From Lentisphaeria bacterium UBA7640 (GTDB lineage: Bacteria; Verrucomicrobiota; Lentisphaeria; Victivallales; Victivallaceae), in assembly GCA_002483765.1 (NCBI GenBank), contig DLIO01000055.1:1-20074 (forward strand): 20,074 nt of DNA, written 5' to 3'. The translations under genes and the position numbers were made by a program. Positions 14,657 to 20,074 of the stretch are shown here, piece by piece; the stretch's first letter is position 1; every line of letters begins with the position of its first letter. Below the pieces are notes generated by a model. It did no database searches. It worked only from the letters and a program-made list of their open reading frames with translations, and was not told the origin of the DNA.

Positions 14657-16555
14657 CTAAATGTGCGGCTCCGAACTCCACCAGCCATATATCTGTTGAA
14701 TCAAGTATTTCATGACTGAAGTGGCGGGCAGCGCGAAAATCATTCCAGTGATTCCTCCGAACAATGCTCCCAATAGTACCACAATAATGGTTTCGAGGGT
14801 AGTTAAGCCGAGGCGGCCACCGATTACCGCAGGATATAGAAAAAACTGTTCAACGATTCCGTTCTGGATCAAGTATGTGAAGACAATCGCGACGATTTTA
14901 AGCATCGATGCATCGCCAGTCACTAAACAGACCAGAACAGTCAGCGATGCACTGGCTACAGGGCCAATATAAGGCAGCAAGACGCCCATTCCCGCGATAA
15001 TCCCCAAGATAACCGCGTACGGGACACCCAATAAAACAAACACCGTTGTGTAGACTGCTGAGTCGATCACTACCAAGGTCAAGTAACCACGCAACCAAGC
15101 TTTCAGTTTATTAATCACTTCGGAAATAATGCGCTGAGCATCTTTAAGTGTGTCTTCACGTATTTCCGGCATCCATTCGCTATTGATTATTGATTTAACA
15201 ATATAACTGTCCTGCTGTTCAGCGGTGTTGCTACCGCTATTGACGCTGGCGGCCATTTTTCGTAGTAACAGTGAAAAGAAGAAAAAAGTCAGCAGTAAAT
15301 TAAGTAAAAATATGACAATACGGCTGACAATCCCAGTAGTCATAGAGATGACACCACCGGATTTTTTCAAAGCCATGTTTATCATCTCTTTCCGAAATTT
15401 TTCATCTTGCAAAGCTTGTGAAGCATAATCGATGGCGTCACGTATTATCGGCAGTTTTTCAAAACGTGGTTTTTGTGCTTCGAGTTTATCAATCCAATAT
15501 TTTATTTCAGAGCTGAACGGAACACTAGCCGGTATTGAAAATGAATCGACGTCATCCGCTTCTTCTTTTTCCTTTTCGGGTTTATCCTCAGATTTTGCAG
15601 CTTCTTTGGTGGAACTATTTTCTTTTTTGTTTGCAGTATCTTCGCCTTTTTGTTGTTCGCGTATCTGATTCTTTGCTGTTTTGTAGGAACGCAGTCCGCC
15701 GGAAACATAATGCATAGAAATAACCGTGAACAAAACAATTAAACCTAGTCCGAACAGTGACACAGTGAGTAAAGTCGCCGTGGTAGCGCGAGCAACTAGT
15801 TGTTCTCGGTTTTTCTGTTCAATCTGTTCTTCAGTAAATTCATGTTTTGACGTAATTTTATCAATGGATGATCGCACATTACCGAGAATACGCGACACAA
15901 AATGCAGCATTCCACCTTTGTCGAGGCGGCGTTCAAACCATTTTTCAATTGGAAGTGAGATATATGCGAGAATCAGACCAAATAATAACGACTGCAGCAA
16001 GGTTGCCGTCAATATAAAAAGCAGTAACACAAACAGCGCGGCAATAATTCCTGCGCCAGATTTAATCAGCCGTTGTTTCTTTTGACCGCGTTGCAATACG
16101 GATTTCTCAATGACCAAAACATCTTCTGCGGCAATACCAAACTCTTCGGCAATCATTTTGAAGTATTGCTGTTCGGACTTATTAAAACCGTCGCTTCCAG
16201 AGGCAATGGCGATAATCGCTCTCAACAATTCAATATGTTTTTCTGCGGGATTGTTTTTGAGTTTTACTGCAGCCGCTTTGAGCCGTTCAGAAGTCGCATT
16301 TTTACTTTTTTCAATTAATTCATCAATTTCCGCAGCGGGAAACCGCGTTGCTAGGATTTTGGTGAATTTCTCGAGAGCTTGCGGGTTTTCAACCTTACCG
16401 GCCCAAGCCGCGCCGCCCAAAAGTACCAAAGCGGCCTGTTCCGCTTTTGGATCAATGCCATCCAGGAATGGGACTTCTTCAAGCGTTTTAGGAGTTGACA
16501 GTGATCTAAAAAAAGATCTGAAGCGACCGGTTTGGTTTTTGAGCATCGCTCTCAT
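14657..16555 (-). CDS. AI-2E family (PerM-type) membrane protein with N-terminal TerB-like domain
   Basis: 632 residues. About 40-155 is helical and acidic with LLRAIIAIASGSDGFNKSEQ and YFKMIAEEFGIAAEDV, the TerB/DjlA-type pattern. Membrane helices follow at about 168-200 and 255-282. Residues 300-345 are a Lys/Glu-rich disordered linker. Further helices follow from about 400-432, and about 480-615 is the conserved AI-2E permease core (LKAWLRGYLTLVVIDSAVY, GVPYAVILGIIAGMGVLLPYIGP, GITGMIFALP). AI-2E proteins are grouped as exporters, of autoinducer 2 or sodium/lithium/protons in some members; the substrate here is unknown. The length is far above the family's usual 350-400 residues because of the TerB domain and linker. 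The ATG is 7 bases after the purM stop with no clear SD, so translational coupling is likely. Confidence 0.82.
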   Translation of the reverse strand: MRAMLKNQTGRFRSFFRSLSTPKTLEEVPFLDGIDPKAEQAALVLLGGAAWAGKVENPQALEKFTKILATRFPAAEIDELIEKSKNATSERLKAAAVKLKNNPAEKHIELLRAIIAIASGSDGFNKSEQQYFKMIAEEFGIAAEDVLVIEKSVLQRGQKKQRLIKSGAGIIAALFVLLLFILTATLLQSLLFGLILAYISLPIEKWFERRLDKGGMLHFVSRILGNVRSSIDKITSKHEFTEEQIEQKNREQLVARATTATLLTVSLFGLGLIVLFTVISMHYVSGGLRSYKTAKNQIREQQKGEDTANKKENSSTKEAAKSEDKPEKEKEEADDVDSFSIPASVPFSSEIKYWIDKLEAQKPRFEKLPIIRDAIDYASQALQDEKFRKEMINMALKKSGGVISMTTGIVSRIVIFLLNLLLTFFFFSLLLRKMAASVNSGSNTAEQQDSYIVKSIINSEWMPEIREDTLKDAQRIISEVINKLKAWLRGYLTLVVIDSAVYTTVFVLLGVPYAVILGIIAGMGVLLPYIGPVASASLTVLVCLVTGDASMLKIVAIVFTYLIQNGIVEQFFLYPAVIGGRLGLTTLETIIVVLLGALFGGITGMIFALPATSVMKYLIQQIYGWWSSEPHI

Positions 16556-16562
16556 AATTTTA

Positions 16563-17612
16563 TTACCGAATTTCTACTGAACCGTCGCCCGCGGTTACTT
16601 TCCCGCAAACGGCAGCAGTAAAACCATTAGAGCGGCAGATCGAGAGCGCAGCATCGACATTAGTTGGTGGCACAAACCACACCATGCCTACTCCCATATT
16701 GAATACGCGATAAGCTTCGACAGGATCAATCTTGCCTTTTTCGACAATCAACTTAAAGATTGGCGGTGGAGTTGGTAGTGTTTTTTTATCAAAAACCACA
16801 TTAACTCCAGGTGGCAAAATACGTGGGGTATTGTCATATAGTCCGCCACCTGTAATATGCGCGATGCCATCAAGATTGATCTCTTCTTCAATGGCCTGCT
16901 TTACCGCTGGCCAATAACAAATATGTGGTTTCAACAATGCTTCGCCTACGCTTTCGCCGTTCAACTCATTCAGTTTTGTGTCGGCCTTATAATCACACTC
17001 TTCGAATAATACTTTACGCGCAAGGCTATAACCGTTGGTGTGCAGTCCGTTAGATTCTAATGCTATGGCAACGTGTCCAGGTACGATTTTCTCACCAGTG
17101 ATAATTTTATTTTTGTCAACAATGCCATTAATGACGCCGACTAGGTCGAAATCATCGCCGTACATTCCGGGCATTTCTGCCGTTTCGCCTCCGAGCAAAG
17201 CACAACCTGCGGCGGCACAAGCATCTGCAATGCCACCTAAAACTTGTTCATAAAGCGGGCTACGGAGTTTGCCGATACCGATATAGTCGAGGAAGTAAAG
17301 TGGTTCTGCGCCTTGAACTGAAATGTCATTGATACAATGGTTGACAATGTCGTAACCGATCGTGTCATACTTACCGAGCATTCCTGCGACGAGCAGTTTG
17401 GTACCGACGCCGTCAATGCTTGAGACCATGACTGGATGCTTGTATTTCTTTAGATCTATCTCAAACAAGCCACCGAAACCGCCAATTGGAGTCAACATCT
17501 CTGGACGTTTAGCTGCGGATAATTTAGATTTAAGATTTTTCAGTAGTGACGTAGCCAAATCAATGTCTACACCGGCTTTCTTATATAATTCACTTTTGGC
17601 TTTGTTGCTCAT
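16563..17612 (-). CDS. purM: Phosphoribosylformylglycinamidine cyclo-ligase (AIR synthetase)
   Basis: 349 residues, normal length for PurM. It closes the imidazole ring: FGAM + ATP gives aminoimidazole ribonucleotide, the fifth step of purine synthesis, in the cytoplasm. Diagnostic motifs are YKKAGVDID at the N-terminus, SSIDGVGTKLLVA (the ATP/FGAM site), NHCINDISVQGAEPLYFLDY, ALLGGETAEMPGMY, SNGLHTNGYSLARKVLF and HITGGGLYDNTPRILP. GAGAG lies 7-8 bases before the ATG. It starts 19 bases after the stop of the HNH-repeat protein and ends 7 bases before the TerB-AI-2E gene, so the three form one operon. No other de novo purine genes adjoin it except the PurF-like gene on the other strand. Confidence 0.96.
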   Translation of the reverse strand: MSNKAKSELYKKAGVDIDLATSLLKNLKSKLSAAKRPEMLTPIGGFGGLFEIDLKKYKHPVMVSSIDGVGTKLLVAGMLGKYDTIGYDIVNHCINDISVQGAEPLYFLDYIGIGKLRSPLYEQVLGGIADACAAAGCALLGGETAEMPGMYGDDFDLVGVINGIVDKNKIITGEKIVPGHVAIALESNGLHTNGYSLARKVLFEECDYKADTKLNELNGESVGEALLKPHICYWPAVKQAIEEEINLDGIAHITGGGLYDNTPRILPPGVNVVFDKKTLPTPPPIFKLIVEKGKIDPVEAYRVFNMGVGMVWFVPPTNVDAALSICRSNGFTAAVCGKVTAGDGSVEIR

Positions 17613-17631
17613 TTTGTTTCTCTCTTTTCGG

Positions 17632-18231
17632 TTAGTTATTATTTAAAATACGTTTTTGTTGTGCATAAATACGGTAATTTATCAGAATACCGCAACGACG
17701 GCGCGCCTCAGCCCAGCTTCCATCGCCAACTTTTTTCATGGCTGCTGCCAGCAAATACTGATAGTTTTCGCGCATATTCGTAAATGCCATATCCACGCCT
17801 TGACGATATAGGCTGATTACTTCTTTTTTAATCTCTTCTGGGCTCATCGAGCGCCGTAATCGGACATCATCGTAGTTGAATCCTGCACGCTGAATTGCGG
17901 TTCCCCAGTTGCCAAAGCGTCTTATTGTAGCCATATACAAACCTTTGAAGTTATCCTGTGCATTTTTTGAAGAGATTGATTCTCCAGATTCATGCATATC
18001 ACGAATCTTATCGAGTATTTTTTGTTTATGCCATCTGCGGTATTTCTTGACACTATTGTAGTCGATGCCGCACGCTTCAATCGCATTGCCCCAGGAGCCA
18101 AATACTCGCTCCGCCGCTGCATAAACGTCTGGGTAGGTGTTTGCATAATAATGAGAATTTAGCGGTTCTTTATCCTTCTTTGAAAGAATATGGTATTGAA
18201 CCATTTCGGGATGCCAGATTTTTTCAAACAT
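17632..18231 (-). CDS. Protein of three HNH-endonuclease-associated repeats, no nuclease domain
   Basis: 199 residues made almost entirely of three repeats (about 5-58, 66-120, 124-186). Each has a helical half and then a signature of the type Y..L...A...FG.W..A....G: VYAAAERVFGSWGNAIEACGID, LYMATIRRFGNWGTAIQRAGFN, and LLAAAMKKVGDGSWAEARRRCG. This matches my memory of the small DNA-binding repeat found beside HNH or homing endonuclease domains (HNH_repeat type), but no HNH nuclease motif is present. The protein is basic, so DNA or RNA binding is plausible; the function is unknown. AGAGGAAG lies about 9 bases before the ATG, and a promoter candidate with an adjoining palindrome lies upstream. 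It leads an operon with purM, so it might regulate that operon. Confidence 0.7.
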   Translation of the reverse strand: MFEKIWHPEMVQYHILSKKDKEPLNSHYYANTYPDVYAAAERVFGSWGNAIEACGIDYNSVKKYRRWHKQKILDKIRDMHESGESISSKNAQDNFKGLYMATIRRFGNWGTAIQRAGFNYDDVRLRRSMSPEEIKKEVISLYRQGVDMAFTNMRENYQYLLAAAMKKVGDGSWAEARRRCGILINYRIYAQQKRILNNN

Positions 18232-18285
18232 TAAGGTATCTTCCTCTGGGAGTTACGAGATATTTTTAAACTTAAACGAGTTAAA

Positions 18286-18313
18286 AATATAACATGTCCG
18301 AGTTATAATTCAA
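18286..18313 (-). promoter_or_regulatory. Candidate promoter of the HNH-repeat-purM-AI-2E operon
   Basis: On the minus strand TTGAAT (18313-18308) is followed 16 bases later by TATATT (18291-18286), with 4/6 and 5/6 matches. The expected leader is about 50 bases. It directly adjoins the TCACCT/AGGTGA palindrome. Confidence 0.4.
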
Positions 18314-18327
18314 TCACCTCAAGGTGA
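18314..18327. promoter_or_regulatory. Operator-like palindrome next to the -35 box
   Basis: TCACCT (18314-18319) and AGGTGA (18322-18327) form a perfect 6+2+6 inverted repeat immediately upstream of the -35 hexamer of the operon. Position and size suit a dimeric transcription factor. No regulator gene for it can be named; the HNH-repeat protein is one candidate. Confidence 0.35.
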
Positions 18328-18408
18328 AAAATGACAATGAGGTATTAAGTAAATAACTTTCATATTTCTTCATAAAATAAAACCTTAAATGTAACGCGTA
18401 AGGACTGA

Positions 18409-18428
18409 CACCCGAGACTTGTCGGGTG
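18409..18428. other. Small GC hairpin between two minus-strand operons
   Basis: CACCCGA (18409-18415) and TCGGGTG (18422-18428) form a 7-bp stem with a 6-base loop. It lies just downstream (in the minus-strand sense) of the GC palindrome that follows the cysteine desulfurase gene. It may add to termination; no U-run is clear. Confidence 0.4.
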
Positions 18429-18455
18429 ACTCGAAAAGCTGTAACTCTGTCTATA

Positions 18456-18488
18456 TAATTCGCGCGAGCATTATGCGCGCGCTAATTA
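18456..18488 (-). terminator. Imperfect GC palindrome after the cysteine desulfurase gene (second copy)
   Basis: The 16-base arms (18456-18471 and 18473-18488) pair with two mismatches. Read on the minus strand, the core GCGCGCGCATAATGC is identical to that of the palindrome at 11999-12035 and is followed by CGCGCGAA in both. It begins 18 bases beyond the gene's stop, as expected of a terminator-like element, but lacks a U-run. Confidence 0.5.
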
Positions 18489-18505
18489 CAAAACGTTTTT
18501 ACAGA

Positions 18506-19624
18506 TTAATAGTTCTTAATTATATCCTTGAATTCTTCGATAAAATGTTCGATCTCTTCAATTGGATTATTCCAAGTACTGATCCGTATTCCTGAATATG
18601 CTTCTTCACGTGAGTAACCCAACGTCAGTATTGCTGAGGATGGTTGTTTCGACTCTGCTTGACAGGCACTGCCGGAAGCGATGTGGATGCCACGTTGTGA
18701 TAACATTCTCGTGATCACTGCGGATTGCATTCCTGGCAATAACAGGTGAAGAATAAATGGCGAGGTCAGCGATGTCGATATGGTTTGAATTGGCTTTTTA
18801 GAATTGGGCAATGTGATGTTCAAAAGCTCATTCAACAGAGCTATTTTTAACACGTTAGCGTTGTCAGCCAATTTGTTTCGCTCTATTTTGGCAACAGTGG
18901 CGGCTAGAGTCAAACATTGCGCTGGATCGGGTCGTCCACTCAGGTATTCTTCAGCGCGCGCTTTCTTTAAGAAATTCAGCACTTTCTGATCACGACAAAA
19001 CAGTGCAGCGCCACCTGGTGCGCCAATTTTATGCCCAGAACAATATGCAAGGTCTAATCCTGCTATTTTCCATGGGATAATTATTTTTCCTGCGCTTTGT
19101 ACGGTGTCGGACAGGAAAAGTGCTTGTGGCGCGCAGCTTTTGATTGTTGTGCTTAACTCTTGCAGATTTTGAATCACGCCAGTTTCGCTTTGAACGTGAT
19201 GAATGGCCACCAAAGAGGTTTTTTCATCCAAGAATTTAGCGATGGTTTGTGCTTCAATTTGTCCAGTTTTGGGATTAGGTGGCACCATGCGGATTTCTGC
19301 GCCGGTTCTTTTTAACGCGGCTAAGAGTGCGGGATGTTCCAGCGCAGTGATAACAATATTACCGCGCTGAAACGCTGGAAAATTTGCGATTAAGTTAAAC
19401 AGTTCTGTCGTTGAATTACCCCAACAAACCCCAATTTTAGGATCATCCAAAATTGTATGAGCCAACGTCGCCGCGGCTTTATCCATCATTTCGCGGATCT
19501 GATAAGCTAAACCATGAGCCGCTTCTTGGTTGGCATAGCAAGTCTCAATGTATTGATTAAAAATAGCCAATGTTTCAAGTGACACTGGAGTCGCGGCGGC
19601 GTTGTCGAGATAAACTGTCGTCAT
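18506..19624 (-). CDS. Cysteine desulfurase-like class V aminotransferase (NifS/IscS family)
   Basis: 372 residues, PLP fold type I. Visible motifs: YLDNAAATP at the N-terminus, ALEHPALL (H97), HHVQSETGVIQN (142-153), LSDTVQSAGK (D173, Q176), CSGHKIGAPGG with Schiff-base Lys199, and ASGSACQAES with the sulfur-accepting Cys321. The enzyme takes sulfur from cysteine for Fe-S clusters or other thio-cofactors. The usual GGGQE..LRSGTEN segment is replaced by RAEEYLSGRPDPAQ, and the aspartate context is LSDTVQ rather than VDAAQ. It is therefore a divergent NifS/IscS relative, not a clear IscS. Its ATG overlaps the stop of the upstream small gene (ATGA), which means translational coupling. No iscU or Fe-S scaffold gene adjoins it. 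Confidence 0.88.
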   Translation of the reverse strand: MTTVYLDNAAATPVSLETLAIFNQYIETCYANQEAAHGLAYQIREMMDKAAATLAHTILDDPKIGVCWGNSTTELFNLIANFPAFQRGNIVITALEHPALLAALKRTGAEIRMVPPNPKTGQIEAQTIAKFLDEKTSLVAIHHVQSETGVIQNLQELSTTIKSCAPQALFLSDTVQSAGKIIIPWKIAGLDLAYCSGHKIGAPGGAALFCRDQKVLNFLKKARAEEYLSGRPDPAQCLTLAATVAKIERNKLADNANVLKIALLNELLNITLPNSKKPIQTISTSLTSPFILHLLLPGMQSAVITRMLSQRGIHIASGSACQAESKQPSSAILTLGYSREEAYSGIRISTWNNPIEEIEHFIEEFKDIIKNY

Positions 19625-19881
19625 TTTTTTCGTACAGTTGCTTTCTCGTTTTCAGCTTTGTTTAGTACGGAAGCACGTTCCACCAACATGTCGTCATTGA
19701 GTTGTTCAAGTTCTGCTTGATTGGATGCTTTGGCTCTTTTGTCTGAATAAGTTAAGTCAATTTCTGCCAATTTTGCTTTACATTTAATTTCAATCTCATT
19801 GATAGCTTGTTTTTGCTCTTCCGATATCTCCCCGAGGGCGCCACCGGTGCGTTCTAACGCTAGTTCAAAAGCACTTTTCAT
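19621..19881 (-). CDS. Small charged coiled-coil-like protein of unknown function
   Basis: 86 residues from the ATG at 19881. AGGAA lies about 9 bases upstream, and the sequence MKSAFELALERTGGALGEIS looks like a true N-terminus. The frame stays open upstream to an ATG at 20019, but that part looks non-coding and contains a TTGACA box, so I prefer the short form. The rest is highly charged and helical (SEEQKQAINEIEIKCKAKLA, then DLTYSDKRAKASNQAELEQL), probably a coiled coil. I do not recognise the family. It overlaps the cysteine desulfurase start by 4 bases, so it may be a partner or simply an operon neighbour. Confidence 0.7.
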   Translation of the reverse strand: MKSAFELALERTGGALGEISEEQKQAINEIEIKCKAKLAEIDLTYSDKRAKASNQAELEQLNDDMLVERASVLNKAENEKATVRKK

Positions 19882-19959
19882 ATACTTTTTTCCTGTTTTG
19901 TTATGTAATGGAAACGGTAAAATATCACTGCACATGATTTTTACAATTGTTTGTTTCCC

Positions 19960-19988
19960 TATTGATTCTGAGCTGATGAGATTGTCAA
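19960..19988 (-). promoter_or_regulatory. Candidate promoter of the small protein-cysteine desulfurase operon
   Basis: A perfect -35 TTGACA (19988-19983 on the minus strand) is 17 bases from a weak -10, TCAATA (19965-19960). If used, transcription starts downstream of the ATG at 20019, which supports the start at 19881. Confidence 0.33.
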
Positions 19989-20074
19989 CGCGCATTAAGA
20001 TTGGCCGGGGTTTGAGCATTTAAAGTTTCCGATGTTCATTGGTGTTTTTGGGAGGTTATTTCTTATTCTTCTTT

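Noticed and set aside
19882..20019. N-terminal extension of the small protein up to ATG 20019
   Set aside because: The sequence looks non-coding, contains a TTGACA box, and the inner ATG has the better ribosome site.
1..20074. CRISPR array, tRNA or rRNA genes, defence islands
   Set aside because: No regularly spaced repeats, no cloverleaf-like sequence that I could recognise, and no cas, restriction or toxin-antitoxin gene patterns.

Overview
The window looks like part of a chromosome from a Lentisphaerae/Verrucomicrobia-type (PVC group) bacterium. The reasons are a type II-secretion pseudopilin-like protein with a C-terminal DGH motif, secreted LamG and F5/8-type-C glycan-binding proteins, and large secreted glycosidase-like proteins with a CBM9-like N-terminus. 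This combination is typical of that group, but the assignment is an inference from gene content and no marker gene was compared. The left half reads as an accessory glycan-processing region and the right half as housekeeping genes.

Bases 1-6623 (+ strand) hold two diverged copies of a two-gene cassette. Each copy has a large secreted glycosidase-like protein with a C-terminal discoidin-type domain, followed about 15 bases later by a secreted LamG protein. The first large gene runs in from beyond the left edge: its frame is open to base 1 and stays alignable to the second copy. A prepilin-like gene (2070-2795) lies between the copies. Bases 6624-7081 have no intact gene but contain what I read as the 5' remnant of a group II intron, including the first ~30 codons of its reverse transcriptase with a good ribosome binding site. 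Then come a probable cytoplasmic GH42-like enzyme (7082-8992) and a PHP-domain metallohydrolase (9163-9954) preceded by a long hairpin. Together they suggest capture and cleavage of a glycan outside the cell and processing of fragments inside.

From 10310 the content changes. There is an ArnT/PMT-type membrane glycosyltransferase (+). Convergent to it is a two-gene operon (-) for a dCMP deaminase and a RfaE2-type heptose-1-phosphate adenylyltransferase. Next is a PurF-like protein that lacks the catalytic N-terminal cysteine (+). A minus-strand operon follows: an HNH-associated-repeat DNA-binding-like protein, purM, and a TerB-AI-2E permease fusion. The window ends with a second minus-strand pair, a small charged coiled-coil-like protein overlapping a NifS-like cysteine desulfurase by 4 bases.

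A GC-alternating palindrome (core GCGCGCGCATAATGC) occurs twice, both times just after a gene's 3' end and in the same orientation relative to that gene. It looks like a dispersed terminator-like or REP-like element. The points most worth a second look are the duplicated cassette, the intron remnant, the cysteine-less PurF paralogue, the TerB-permease fusion, the free-standing HNH-repeat protein in a purine operon, and the palindrome pair. I did not find a clear multi-gene defence system or other wholly new system.
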